DNA of 64,000 nt from Candidatus Rhodoferax mariagerensis. Its GTDB lineage: Bacteria > Pseudomonadota > Gammaproteobacteria > Burkholderiales > Burkholderiaceae_C. Below are positions 7,994 through 16,709 of this stretch, piece after piece; positions within the stretch are counted from its first letter, which is position 1, and each line of letters starts with the position of its first letter. The DNA lies in NCBI GenBank assembly GCA_016719055.1, contig JADKAW010000040.1, positions 1-64,000 of the forward strand, written 5' to 3'. The position numbers and the translations under genes are program-made. The notes beneath the pieces are model-generated. The model did no database searches. It was not told the origin of the DNA and saw only the letters and a list, made by a program, of their open reading frames with translations.

Positions 7994-10021
7994 GTGGCAA
8001 CACGCGTCGGTGCGCCCAAGTTGATGGCCTTGTCGCTGTTGCCGCTGGTGGTGGTGCTGCCGCTGCTGGTGACGGCACTGGCCATTTGGGGCAGCGCCGC
8101 TTATGACCGGCTGCTCATCACCAAGGTCCGCAGCGATCTGTGGGTAGCACACGGCTATTTCGCGCAGGTGTTGGGCGATGTCGGCGCTGGCACCCAAGCG
8201 ATTGCCAACTCTCATCAACTGCATCTGGCGCTGGCTGCAAACGACAAGGCAGCCTTGCAAAGCCAATTGCGCCAGGCTCAACAGCGTCTGAATTTTGACT
8301 TTGTCAACCTGTACAGCGTGCACGGTGAATTGCTGACCGCCAGTTGGCAGAACGGGGCTCTGCCAGCGGCACCTGCGCAGCCCCACACCTTGACAGCACC
8401 AGGCCGCCGCGAAACCACCACTGCACAGCTTCAGCGCCTAAGCCACACCGACATGCTGACGCTGGCACCCCATTTGGCGCAACGCCTGTCAACTCCCCTG
8501 ATTCCGACCCAGGGGGCAGCACCCAGCCCGCGCAACCAGGAAGACCGGGCGCTGGTGATGCTGGCCGGCTTTCCTGTCAACGACGTCCACGGCCATCCCC
8601 TGGCCTGGGTACGCGCCGGCGTGCTGCTGAACCAGAATCTGGCCCTGATCGACCACATCAACCACATCGTTTACCCCGAGGGCTCCTTGCCCATGGGCAG
8701 CGTAGGCACCGCCACGCTGTTTTTGGACGATGTGCGCATCACCACCAATGTGCGCTTGTTTCGAGACCAACGCGCCATTGGCACCCGAGTGTCACAAGCG
8801 GTGCGCGACTCCGTTTTGCAGCGCGGCGAGACCTGGCTGGACCGGGCGTTTGTGGTGAACGACTGGTATGTGTCGGGGTACGAGCCCCTGCTCGATGTCC
8901 AGGGACAGCGCGTGGGCATGCTGTATGTGGGTTACCTGGAAACGCCCTACCGGCACACCAAATACGTCATGCTGGCCCTTATTCTGGGCATCTTTGCGGT
9001 TGCCATGGTGCTGGCCGCCTGGATGTCTCTGCGCTGGGCACGTAGCATTTTTCAGCCTGTGGAGCGAATGAACCACACCATGCAGCAGGTGCAGGAAGGC
9101 AACCCTGGGGCACGCGTGGGCACGCTCGCCCAGCGCGATGAACTCGGTGCGCTGGCCAGCCACCTGGACCAGCTGCTGGATGTGATTGACGACAAGACCA
9201 GCACGCTGCAGCGCTGGGGCCAGGAGCTCGACGCCAAAGTTTCCCAGCGCACGAGTGAACTGGCCGACAGCAACCAGTCGCTGCAGCAGGCACAAGCGCA
9301 ATTGGTCAAGTCTGAAAAGCTGGCAGCCATTGGCCAGATCACTGCCAGTGTGGCGCATGAAATCAACAATCCGATTGCCGTCATGCAGGGCAATCTGGAC
9401 CTGGTGCGTGAGCTATTGGGTGATCAGGCCAGGCCGGTGGCGGCTGAGTTGACACTGATGGATCAGCAAATTGAGCGCATGCGCCTGATCGTGACACAAC
9501 TGCTGCAGTACGCCCGGCCCAATGACTATGCTGGTTATGTGGACGCTGTGGATGTAAACGCCACGCTGGCAAGCTCGCTGGTGCTGGTGGAGCACCAATT
9601 GTCTTGCACTGGCATCGTCGTGCGCCAACAATTGCAGGCCAGCCACAGCGTTGACGTCAATCGCCAGGAATTGCAGCAGGTGCTGATCAACCTGCTGATC
9701 AACGCCATCCAGGCCATGCCTGGTGGCGGTGAGTTGTGCCTGCGCAGCCGCAACCAAGCCAGCAGCCAGGGTCAGGACGGTGTGCAAATCGAAATCTGTG
9801 ACACCGGTGCCGGCCTGAGCGCGGCCGTGTCTGAGCGATTGTTCCGGCCGTTTTTCACCACCAAGTCTGAGGGCAACGGATTGGGCCTTTGGATCAGCCT
9901 GGGCCTGATGGAGCGTTACGGTGGCACGCTGAGTGCCAGCAACCGCGCTGACCTCGGTGAGGACACCGCAGGTGCCGTGTTTGGCGTGTGGCTACCCTGT
10001 GAAGCCGCCACGCCAGATTGA
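7994..10021 (+). CDS. membrane sensor histidine kinase, partner of the preceding regulator
   Basis: A transmembrane histidine kinase of about 675 residues. It has a first membrane segment near residues 12-35, a periplasmic sensor region of about 280 residues (Cache-like by layout), a second membrane segment (YVMLALILGIFAVAMVLAAW, about residue 324), a HAMP linker and a coiled linker. The H-box HEINNP has its His near residue 455, the N-box NLLINAIQAM lies near residue 567, and the G-boxes DTGAGLS and GNGLGLW follow. The reading frame extends back into the regulator gene. I chose the GTG at 7994 because it leaves a short basic N-terminus before the membrane segment; TTG 7979 and ATG 8024 are alternatives. 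It follows the regulator gene closely and is probably translationally coupled to it. Confidence 0.9.
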   Translation: MATRVGAPKLMALSLLPLVVVLPLLVTALAIWGSAAYDRLLITKVRSDLWVAHGYFAQVLGDVGAGTQAIANSHQLHLALAANDKAALQSQLRQAQQRLNFDFVNLYSVHGELLTASWQNGALPAAPAQPHTLTAPGRRETTTAQLQRLSHTDMLTLAPHLAQRLSTPLIPTQGAAPSPRNQEDRALVMLAGFPVNDVHGHPLAWVRAGVLLNQNLALIDHINHIVYPEGSLPMGSVGTATLFLDDVRITTNVRLFRDQRAIGTRVSQAVRDSVLQRGETWLDRAFVVNDWYVSGYEPLLDVQGQRVGMLYVGYLETPYRHTKYVMLALILGIFAVAMVLAAWMSLRWARSIFQPVERMNHTMQQVQEGNPGARVGTLAQRDELGALASHLDQLLDVIDDKTSTLQRWGQELDAKVSQRTSELADSNQSLQQAQAQLVKSEKLAAIGQITASVAHEINNPIAVMQGNLDLVRELLGDQARPVAAELTLMDQQIERMRLIVTQLLQYARPNDYAGYVDAVDVNATLASSLVLVEHQLSCTGIVVRQQLQASHSVDVNRQELQQVLINLLINAIQAMPGGGELCLRSRNQASSQGQDGVQIEICDTGAGLSAAVSERLFRPFFTTKSEGNGLGLWISLGLMERYGGTLSASNRADLGEDTAGAVFGVWLPCEAATPD

Positions 10022-10033
10022 CGTCCGGCCGGC

Positions 10034-10657
10034 TCAGGCCAGCATGTCAAAACCTTGAGCTTCCACGCTCATGAAAACGCGGGTCAGCTCGGCCACGGCG
10101 GCATAAAAGCGCGCTTTGGGGTGCTTTTGCAGTGCGTCGCACAGTTGCATCACCCACGGCTGCATGTGCCCGGCAAAAAAGCTGTGCTGGCGCGTCAGGT
10201 TGGCCACTGCCACATCGTCGCCGGCAATCAGATAGCGCATCACCTCACACAGGTAGGCAATGTGGTCTTCGGTCTCGGACATGGCCTCCATGCGCTCCAG
10301 CCCCAGGCTGATCAATTCGGTGCGCAGCCGGGCCAGCGGCTTTTCGTTCAGGAAGCCGCTGAGGTAATGCGAGCCGTACAAATAAACCTCGGGCTTGCCG
10401 ACGCCGCCAAACAAGGCCTCAAACTCGGCCGCAATTTGCGCCTCAGTCAGCTCGCGCGCCACGCCCACCAGCGCGCACCAGGGTTCTTCCAACAGACCAC
10501 CGGCCGTTGGTGCCTGGGTTGCGCTAGCACGCAAACCAGCTATAAAGTCAGGAGCTGGTGGCGCATAGTACACCTGGGCTAGCAGCCCATAAAGCTCAGA
10601 ACGTGCGGTTTCTTCGTCAAGTGCGCTGCTGTGCGCGGTGTCAGAAATATGGCTCAT
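10034..10657 (-). CDS. TorD/DmsD-like chaperone for molybdoenzyme maturation
   Basis: Cytoplasmic chaperones of this family hold the Tat-exported apo-enzyme until its cofactor is loaded. The 207-residue all-helical protein has the family landmarks FEALFGG, a Y-x-S-x-Y stretch (LYGSHYLSG), and the EDHIAYLCEVMRYL helix that corresponds to the conserved D-H-I/L motif. The start is the ATG at 10657, 14 bases after the ferredoxin stop; upstream extensions run into that gene. It is the last gene of the four-gene minus-strand operon that also carries DUF3305 and DUF3306. The natural client is the FdhA upstream, which is an inference from proximity. Confidence 0.87.
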   Translation of the reverse strand: MSHISDTAHSSALDEETARSELYGLLAQVYYAPPAPDFIAGLRASATQAPTAGGLLEEPWCALVGVARELTEAQIAAEFEALFGGVGKPEVYLYGSHYLSGFLNEKPLARLRTELISLGLERMEAMSETEDHIAYLCEVMRYLIAGDDVAVANLTRQHSFFAGHMQPWVMQLCDALQKHPKARFYAAVAELTRVFMSVEAQGFDMLA

Positions 10658-10671
10658 GGGATGTCTCAGGC

Positions 10672-12768
10672 TCAAAGGTCGGTGATCTTGATTTCGTTGT
10701 TGCCAGAATAGATGTCGATCACCCGGCAGTCGCCACACATTTTGAGTCGCTCCAGCGCCTCGCCCTGGAACATGCTGTGGCCCGCGAGCTTGCCCAGCAT
10801 GGCTTCAATCGCTTTGAGCGTGCCAAAGGGCTTGCCGCAGCGCACACAGGCATAAGGCTTCATTTCGTTGAGCAACACCGACTCTTTGCGCAGTGGCGAC
10901 AGGCTCAGCTGGGGCAGCAGCGCCAGGGATTTTTCTGGACAGGTTTTCACACACAAACCGCATTGCACGCAGTTTTTTTCAATAAAACGCAGTTGCGGTG
11001 CTTGCGGGTTGTCGGCCAGCGCACCGGCCGGGCAGGCATTGACACAGCTCAGACACAAGGTGCAGGTGTCCTTGTTGATGCTCAAGGCGCCCAGTGGCGA
11101 GCCCTTGGCGGGCAGGGCAATGCTGTCCAGACCCTGCGTGGGTGCCTGCGCCATCAGATGATCGAGTGCCAGCTCCAGTGTGGCCCGTTTGTCTGCCTGT
11201 ACCGCAAAACCAGCGGTGCGCGTCGGCGCATGGGCAGGTGCCGTTTGCAGTGCACGGTCCAGCGCATGCAGGTCACGCGCATCGCGCACCTGCAGCAGTT
11301 TGAAGTGTTCGCCCCGGTAGCCCAGCCCGGTCAAAATGGCCTGGGCCACGGCCATTTGCTCGGTCAGGGCAGCGGCGTACTGGGGTGCCTCTTCGTCGGT
11401 GAGCAGCAGCCAGACCTGGCTGGCCCCATACGCCACGGCCGTGAGCCAAACGTCGATACCGGTTGATGTGGTGTGCCACAGCGACACGGGCAACACCCTG
11501 GCGGGCACGCCATGGGTGCCATTTTTGTGTCCTTTTTCCAGTTGCGCGGCGCGGCCCAGGTCGCCCAGCAGTTGCGCACCCTTGCCCTGGCTGTGCAGTA
11601 ACAATGCGGCGTCTTTGCCACCGCTACGGGCATAGGTGCCCAGCAGGGTCTTGAGCTTGACACCCTGGTCACCGGCACGCGGGTAGGCAAAGCTCATGGC
11701 ACCGGTGGGGCAGACGGTGCTGCAGGTGCCACAGCCCACGCACAGGTTGGGGTTGACCTTGATTTGCTGGCGCTGTCTGTCACTGCTGATGGCTGAGGCC
11801 GAACACACGTCAATGCATGCGGTGCAGCCTTCTTTGTCGTTGCGACTATGGGCACACAGCTTTTGTTTGTAGTTGAAAAATTTGGGTTTCTCGAACTCGC
11901 CCACCAGTTCGTGCCAGTTCAGCAGTGCCTTGATGTCCTGTCCGTCCCAGTGCAAATACCCCTGCGGTTTGGCGTGCTGGCTGAAGGCAGGGGTGCTGCG
12001 CAAGTCCAGCACCAGGTCAAAGGTGTCGGTGTGTGTTTGGGGTGCGCGGTTGAAGTCAATGGCACCGGCCACCTGGCACACTTTCACGCAGGCACGGTGG
12101 CTTTTGCAGGCACCCAGGTCAATCTGGTAGTCCAGCCCAATGGCATCCTCGGGGCAGGCCGACAGGCACGCGTTGCAACGGGTGCAGAGGTCCAGGTCAA
12201 TCGGATTGGTCTGCTGCCAGCGCAGCGCAAACGCACCCAGCCAGCCGGTCAGGCTCTGGATGTTGCCGCCCAGCACCGGATAGCGGCGCTCCTGTGCCCC
12301 ACCCAAATCGCCCGCGCCCAGGGTAAAGAGCGTCACATCCAGCGCATCACCCAGCAGTTCAGCCACCCGCTCAACAGCACCGAGTTCACCAATGATCAGC
12401 GCGCGGCCGTCGCTCTTGTAGCTGACGGTGGCGACCGGATCGGGATCGGGCAGACGGGCCGCAGCCAGCAAGGCGGCGATTTTGGGGCTGGCCTGGCTGG
12501 CATCGCGACTCCAGCCGCCGGTTTCACGAATGTTGACAAACGTGATTGGCGGGCAGTCTTTGGCCTGCTGTACCAGCTCACCAAACAGGCGCGATTCCTG
12601 GGTGCAGGCCACCACCAGGTCGTCACCACTGCCTGCGGCCTGCAAAAATGCCGCCGCTTCGCGCCGGCACAGGCTTGAATGACGGGTCAGGCCTTCATTC
12701 AGGCTCGCGCTCAAGGCGCGCGCATCCAGCGGCATGGTCTGGTTGCAGTCGCAAATCAATATGGTCAT
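10672..12768 (-). CDS. large multi-cluster 4Fe-4S ferredoxin linked to formate dehydrogenase
   Basis: A 698-residue cytoplasmic protein. The first ~190 residues have no Cys clusters of the ferredoxin type. Then come several CxxCxxCxxxC groups: CTRCNACLSACP, CKSHRACVKVC, CTACIDVCSAS, CVGCGTCSTVCP, CTLCLSCVNACP and CVQCGLCVKTCP. A C-terminal zinc or iron site (CVRCGKPF with CGDC) ends the protein. I count at least five full ferredoxin-type clusters. Such proteins accompany DUF3305/DUF3306 genes near formate dehydrogenases in betaproteobacteria. The role is probably electron transfer in assembly or a link to a soluble acceptor; I cannot say which. It overlaps the DUF3306 gene by 74 bases. Confidence 0.85.
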   Translation of the reverse strand: MTILICDCNQTMPLDARALSASLNEGLTRHSSLCRREAAAFLQAAGSGDDLVVACTQESRLFGELVQQAKDCPPITFVNIRETGGWSRDASQASPKIAALLAAARLPDPDPVATVSYKSDGRALIIGELGAVERVAELLGDALDVTLFTLGAGDLGGAQERRYPVLGGNIQSLTGWLGAFALRWQQTNPIDLDLCTRCNACLSACPEDAIGLDYQIDLGACKSHRACVKVCQVAGAIDFNRAPQTHTDTFDLVLDLRSTPAFSQHAKPQGYLHWDGQDIKALLNWHELVGEFEKPKFFNYKQKLCAHSRNDKEGCTACIDVCSASAISSDRQRQQIKVNPNLCVGCGTCSTVCPTGAMSFAYPRAGDQGVKLKTLLGTYARSGGKDAALLLHSQGKGAQLLGDLGRAAQLEKGHKNGTHGVPARVLPVSLWHTTSTGIDVWLTAVAYGASQVWLLLTDEEAPQYAAALTEQMAVAQAILTGLGYRGEHFKLLQVRDARDLHALDRALQTAPAHAPTRTAGFAVQADKRATLELALDHLMAQAPTQGLDSIALPAKGSPLGALSINKDTCTLCLSCVNACPAGALADNPQAPQLRFIEKNCVQCGLCVKTCPEKSLALLPQLSLSPLRKESVLLNEMKPYACVRCGKPFGTLKAIEAMLGKLAGHSMFQGEALERLKMCGDCRVIDIYSGNNEIKITDL

Positions 12769-13372
12769 GGGCGGTGTCTTTGGTCAAGTCATCTGGCGCC
12801 AAAGCGGGCGCCAGTTCGGGTGGTGTGGCAGGGGTGTCTGGCATGGCTGGCGCGGGAGCCGACGGTGCCATACCCCTCGCCGGGGCAGCAGCGGCGTCTT
12901 CCCCAAGGTGCTTGGGGGCTTCTTCGTCAAATAAACTCAAAAACTTGGCACTGGCCATCTGGCGCAGCGTGGCAGCCGCCAAGGGGCTGGGTTTGGAATA
13001 GTCGTCAATGTAAATGTCCAAGCCGTCCATCAGGTTGTAATGCGGGTCGGTAAAGAGTTTCTTCATGGCAGCGTTACGCACCTCGGGCGCCACATTGGGC
13101 GCCACAAAACGCGCAAAACTGTCGTCCGGCTTGATGGCCTGCACATCGTCCAGCGTCGGCGGGGGCGTTGCTTGCGCCGCTTTTCCGGACGGCACCGCCG
13201 AGACTGATGCTGATTCTGCCAATGCTAGAGCAGCCGACCTGCCGGGCGGCACGCCTGCCGTGGCACCAGGCAAGACGGGTGGTGCCCGGTCTGGCACGGG
13301 ATCAGCCAGCAGCGTGCCATCGCGCGTCGCCTGTTTTCGCTGCGACCAGCGGCCTAAAAACCCGTCAGCCAT
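12695..13372 (-). CDS. DUF3306 family protein
   Basis: A 225-residue protein starting MADGFLGRWSQRK, the usual N-terminus of DUF3306 proteins, followed by a Pro/Ala-rich linker. A conserved core (LDDVQAIKPDDSFARFVAP ... VRNAAMKKLFTDPHYN) contains the helix and acidic residues I associate with the family. The C-terminal third is low-complexity Ala/Pro. The start is the ATG at 13372; the longer frame begins inside DUF3305. It overlaps its neighbours on both sides, which indicates a tight operon. The function is unknown. Its constant company with formate dehydrogenase and the ferredoxin gene suggests a role in that enzyme's biogenesis. Confidence 0.8.
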   Translation of the reverse strand: MADGFLGRWSQRKQATRDGTLLADPVPDRAPPVLPGATAGVPPGRSAALALAESASVSAVPSGKAAQATPPPTLDDVQAIKPDDSFARFVAPNVAPEVRNAAMKKLFTDPHYNLMDGLDIYIDDYSKPSPLAAATLRQMASAKFLSLFDEEAPKHLGEDAAAAPARGMAPSAPAPAMPDTPATPPELAPALAPDDLTKDTAHDHIDLRLQPDHAAGCARLEREPE

Positions 13373-13970
13373 GTGGCTTGCCTTGCTTGGCCTGGCCGCC
13401 ATCGCCAGGACCACCACCAAATTTTTTCTCGGTACTGATGGTCACCGGATTGCCAAAGCGGTCTTTCAGTGACAAAAAGCTGTCGGGGCGCTTGCGCTTT
13501 TTGGGCTCCACCACATAGTGCTCCTGCACAAAGGCACCTAGCCATTCCAGCACGGGCGCCGGTGCGGCCACCTGTTCGACGTTTTCTTGCGCATCCAGCC
13601 AGCGCCCGGCGTCATAGTAGCTCAGGCTTACCACCGTCGGGCGTGGTATCGGCTCTGGCGCCACCGTGGCCTCTTCTTCCATGCGCCACAGCACAAACCA
13701 GCTCGGCACGTCCGTGGATGCGTTGAGGTAATAACCCTCGCCATCGTCTTTGAACAATTCCACCCTCAAGCCCCCGTGCAGCCAGCGCTGAGTGCTCTCA
13801 TTTTCATAGAGAAGGCGCGGCTCTTTGCCAAAGCCGGGTTCGTTCATCACCACATCAGCCAGCTCCCAGCGCCAGGGTTGCCAGCGTGCGCCGGGGCCGA
13901 CGTTGGCGATTCGCTGCATGATCACAGCGACTTCGATGGCCGGGCGGTCGGAGGGGAGGGATGCAGACAT
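13365..13970 (-). CDS. DUF3305 family protein
   Basis: A 201-residue soluble protein starting MSASLPSDRPAIEV. The conserved DUF3305 core follows: VIMQRIANVGPGARWQPWRW, a heavily aromatic stretch (LHGGLRVELFKDDGEGYYLN), then FVLWRMEEE. The C-terminal tail is Lys/Gly-rich. The start is the ATG at 13970; an upstream start at 14078 would overlap the divergent elbB promoter. This is the first gene of the operon DUF3305-DUF3306-ferredoxin-TorD. Function unknown; the operon points to formate dehydrogenase maturation. Confidence 0.8.
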   Translation of the reverse strand: MSASLPSDRPAIEVAVIMQRIANVGPGARWQPWRWELADVVMNEPGFGKEPRLLYENESTQRWLHGGLRVELFKDDGEGYYLNASTDVPSWFVLWRMEEEATVAPEPIPRPTVVSLSYYDAGRWLDAQENVEQVAAPAPVLEWLGAFVQEHYVVEPKKRKRPDSFLSLKDRFGNPVTISTEKKFGGGPGDGGQAKQGKPHG

Positions 13971-14064
13971 GATGTGAAGAACAAGTGAAGGCGGGAAATG
14001 GTAGCTGATCGCGCACAAATCAGCGCCAGAGCTGGATAATCCGCAAAAACTACTGGAGAACTTC

Positions 14065-14754
14065 ATGGCTGATGTCAAACAATCCCCGCGAGTTGCCGTT
14101 TTGCTGTCGGGCTGCGGCTACCTTGATGGTGCCGAAGTACGCGAAGCCGTTCTGACCCTGCTGGCGCTGGACCAGCAAGGCGCGGCCTACCAGTGCATTG
14201 CACCCAACGCGCCGCAGTTCCATGTGGTCAACCACATCACGGGTGAACCGGTGCCAGGTGCCGAGCGCAACATTCTCGAAGAATCGAGTCGCATCTCACG
14301 CATGGGCAAATGTCTAGATTTGGCGCAGGCCCAGGTGCAGGATTTTGATGCGTTGGTGATGCCTGGTGGGTATGGCGTGGCCAAAAATCATTGCAGCTTT
14401 GCCTTCAAGGGAACCGAGGCGGCCATCCGCCCGGACGTGGCGGCGCTTGTCGGTGGTTTTTTTGCAGCCCACAAGCCGGTGGGTGCCATCTGCATCGCAC
14501 CGGCTTTGGTAGCGCTGGCATTACATGGTCAAAAGGATAGCGCGGCCATGACACTGGGCAATGACGCCGGCGTGGCGGCTGCCATCACACAGTTGGGCCA
14601 ACAACACCTGAGCACCCCTGGTGCGCGTGAAATTGTGATTGACGAAGCCCACAAACTGGTCACCACACCTGCCTACATGTTTGACGATGCGCCACTGGCC
14701 GATGTGTTCGTTGGTATTTCAGCCTGCGTGGCAGCGGTGCTCAAACGGATTTAG
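14065..14754 (+). CDS. elbB: ElbB-type glyoxalase of the DJ-1/PfpI-like class I GAT superfamily
   Basis: The 229-residue protein matches ElbB (formerly linked to isoprenoid biosynthesis, with glyoxalase activity reported in E. coli). Landmarks are VLLSGCGYLDGAE at the N-terminus, the RNILEESSRISRMG segment, VMPGGYGVAKN, and the nucleophile-elbow region KPVGAICIAPAL with its Cys. The ATG at 14065 is preceded by GGAG. It is transcribed alone, divergent from the DUF3305 operon and convergent with the regulator gene downstream. Housekeeping gene with no obvious link to its neighbours. Confidence 0.9.
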   Translation: MADVKQSPRVAVLLSGCGYLDGAEVREAVLTLLALDQQGAAYQCIAPNAPQFHVVNHITGEPVPGAERNILEESSRISRMGKCLDLAQAQVQDFDALVMPGGYGVAKNHCSFAFKGTEAAIRPDVAALVGGFFAAHKPVGAICIAPALVALALHGQKDSAAMTLGNDAGVAAAITQLGQQHLSTPGAREIVIDEAHKLVTTPAYMFDDAPLADVFVGISACVAAVLKRI

Positions 14755-14798
14755 GGCTGCGCCGGTTCAGCCCTTGACGGGGGGCGGACAAGTCAGTT

Positions 14799-15923
14799 TC
14801 AGGGCATGGGTTTTTGACCCAGCTTGCGATACACCGTGGCGCGGCTGATGCCAAGCGCCTTGGCCGCCTGCATGACATTCCCGCGGGCATCAGACACCGC
14901 TTTGTGAATCAAGGCCGTCTCCAGATCACGCAGTGGCACCCCGGCAACGCTGCCCGGTCGCGCTTGACCATTCATATGTCCGTCACACGCCGGTATCACG
15001 ACCAGGGCCTGCAGGCGCAAACCCGTCCACAGCGGCAACTCCAAAGTGGCGTCCGTGCGGCGCGCGACATCAAACAGCATCGAGGCCTCTATGCCAAAGA
15101 CATCACTGACATGTGCCAAACGGGCGTCGAAGCGAACCAAACCCGGCACCAACTGGCGGGCAATTGCATTGCTGGCGATGACCCGGCCCTCGGCATCCAG
15201 ACAAATCACACCATCTGCATCAGTGCCCAGGGCGTTGCCGGGCCAGTTCACGCGCAAGCTCAGGGCGTGATTCACACGCAAAAGCATGGCGTTTTCAATT
15301 TTGCTGGCCGACTGGGTCACCAGGTGTTTGAGTTCGGGGCGCTCCGCAGCCTCAACCCCGGTGACATCAAGCATGCCAACACAGGCACCGTCCGGGCCGA
15401 ACAGCGGCGCCCCAGCGCAGCTATAGACCGAGGTGCTGTCAAAGAAATGCTCACCGCGATGCAGCCAGACGCTGTGCAACTCCGTCAGGGCCGAGCCTAT
15501 GGCCGTGGTGCCAATGCTGCGCTCGGACAAATCGGTACCGATGCGGGTAATCAGGTGGGCGCGCGGGTCGGTGTGATCCACTGCACCACTGACATCCACT
15601 ACCACGCCCTGCGCGTTGGTCAGGATGGCAAAGTAGCGGGTGTTGACGATGGCTCGGCCCAGGTGTTCCAGCACCGGTTTGGCTGCCTCAATCAGCGGCT
15701 GGTTGGCATCCAGGGTGCGACGCAGTTGCTGCGCCGAAATCTGGTCAAACACCACCGGTTGCTGCGCCAGCAAACCCTGGTTCAGGCAGCGCTGCCACGA
15801 CCGCACCACCCAGGGTGCCACCCATGGCATGGCTAGCGCCGAGCCGTCGTGCATGACACAGCGACGTGCCAGCGCAATCGCTTCAAGCCGCGTGGCAGGT
15901 GGGTTCAGGGAGGGTGTCGTCAT
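14799..15923 (-). CDS. GAF-domain Fis-type regulator lacking the AAA+ domain (AcoR-like), likely for the aor operon
   Basis: A 374-residue protein resembling the ends of AcoR/DhaR activators. It has the N-terminal recognition segment (VVRSWQRCLNQGL), a GAF sensor (GTDLSERSIGTTAIGSALTE ... YSCAGAPLFGPDG) and then a PAS-like region (GVICLDAEGRVIASN). The C-terminal Fis helix-turn-helix reads VMQAAKALGISRATVYRKLG. The central AAA+ ATPase of such activators is absent: no Walker A or GAFTGA can be found. It should therefore act without sigma-54. The start is the ATG at 15923. It is divergent from the aldehyde oxidoreductase operon, 238 bases away, which makes it the likely local regulator. Confidence 0.82.
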   Translation of the reverse strand: MTTPSLNPPATRLEAIALARRCVMHDGSALAMPWVAPWVVRSWQRCLNQGLLAQQPVVFDQISAQQLRRTLDANQPLIEAAKPVLEHLGRAIVNTRYFAILTNAQGVVVDVSGAVDHTDPRAHLITRIGTDLSERSIGTTAIGSALTELHSVWLHRGEHFFDSTSVYSCAGAPLFGPDGACVGMLDVTGVEAAERPELKHLVTQSASKIENAMLLRVNHALSLRVNWPGNALGTDADGVICLDAEGRVIASNAIARQLVPGLVRFDARLAHVSDVFGIEASMLFDVARRTDATLELPLWTGLRLQALVVIPACDGHMNGQARPGSVAGVPLRDLETALIHKAVSDARGNVMQAAKALGISRATVYRKLGQKPMP

Positions 15924-16002
15924 GATGATGGGCGGTGTGCGGTCGAATTTAGCGCATTTTGCAGGGATTCGGTGCAAGGGTGTGACGCACCCCCGGCCAC
16001 TG

Positions 16003-16015
16003 TCTCAAATTGAGA
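16003..16015. promoter_or_regulatory. palindrome upstream of the aor operon, possible operator
   Basis: TCTCAAATTGAGA is a perfect 13-base palindrome in the divergent intergenic region, 80 bases from the regulator start and 147 bases from the ferredoxin start. AcoR-type proteins are known to bind TGTCTC/GAGACA-like dyads, and here the left half extends to TGTCTC. I see no convincing -24/-12 promoter next to it. Confidence 0.5.
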
Positions 16016-16161
16016 ATTGTTGAACATACGCCCACCTCTGTTAGGGTTAGTCCTAGGGTTCGGGTGCACGCCGCGCTCCAACAATCGCTATGCATTCGAC
16101 TTCATAAGAACGGCATTGCATAGGTGTCGTTCGGTTTTTATTACCTACAGGAGAGAGACAT

Positions 16162-16638
16162 ATGCAAAAGGTGTTGCACATCAACGCAGACAAGTGCACC
16201 GGTTGTCTGCAGTGCGAAATGGCGTGTTCGTTCGAGAACTACGGCACGTTCGCCACGGCCAAATCGCGCATCAAGGTCTTTAACTTTCACCATACCGGCA
16301 AAAAGGTGCCCTACACCTGCACCCAGTGTGACGAGGCCTGGTGCCTGCACGCCTGCCCGGTCGAAGCCATCACGCTCGACAAGCTGACTGGCGCCAAGGT
16401 GGTGAGCGAGTCGGTGTGCGTGGGCTGCAAGGTCTGCACCATTGCCTGCCCGTTTGGCACCATCAACTACGTGGCCGATACCGGCAAGGTACAAAAGTGC
16501 GACCTGTGCGGCGGTGAACCCGCTTGCGCCGACGCTTGCCCCACCGGTGCCATCACTTTCATTGACGCCAACTGGTCGGGTTTGAGCAAGATGGAACAAT
16601 GGGCCAACAAACTGGGCAACCAGGCAACAGCAGCTTAA
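16162..16638 (+). CDS. aorA: polyferredoxin subunit of aldehyde oxidoreductase (AorA-like)
   Basis: A 158-residue electron-transfer protein with four [4Fe-4S] cysteine groups: CTGCLQCEMAC, CTQCDEAWCLHACP, CVGCKVCTIACP and CDLCGGEPACADACP. In Aromatoleum aromaticum a ferredoxin subunit of this size joins the tungsten subunit AorB to the FAD subunit AorC, and the same gene order is seen here. A strong ribosome site (AGGAGAGAG) precedes the ATG. It is the first gene of the operon; 71 bases separate it from aorB, and they contain a long imperfect inverted repeat. The gene name is given by analogy. Confidence 0.87.
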   Translation: MQKVLHINADKCTGCLQCEMACSFENYGTFATAKSRIKVFNFHHTGKKVPYTCTQCDEAWCLHACPVEAITLDKLTGAKVVSESVCVGCKVCTIACPFGTINYVADTGKVQKCDLCGGEPACADACPTGAITFIDANWSGLSKMEQWANKLGNQATAA

Positions 16639-16650
16639 ATATAACCTTGT

Positions 16651-16688
16651 GGGTCAGACCACTTTGCGCAGCAAATGTGCTCTGACCC
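16651..16688. repeat. imperfect inverted repeat between aorA and aorB
   Basis: The arms GGGTCAGA and TCTGACCC (8 bases, perfect) enclose inner arms TTTGC and GCAAA around GCA, so 38 bases can fold into one long hairpin. The TCTGACCC ends resemble small dispersed inverted repeats of betaproteobacteria; that relation is from memory. It ends 21 bases before the aorB start codon, so it could tune mRNA stability between the two genes. Confidence 0.6.
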
Positions 16689-16709
16689 CAACATCTTAGG
16701 AGAACGAAC

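Noticed and set aside
10501..10560. Possible further copy of the ~50-bp repeat in the TorD-like gene
   Set aside because: Only GCGCTAGCACGCAAACCAGC and CTATAAAG resemble the family; the AAGGGCT core is missing.
16036..16062. TAGGGTTAGTCCTAGGG dyad as a second operator
   Set aside because: It is imperfect, with four-base arms, and cannot be separated from chance without comparative data.
15924..16161. Molybdenum or tungsten cofactor riboswitch upstream of aorA
   Set aside because: No long structured leader is apparent; I see only short palindromes that fit protein binding better.
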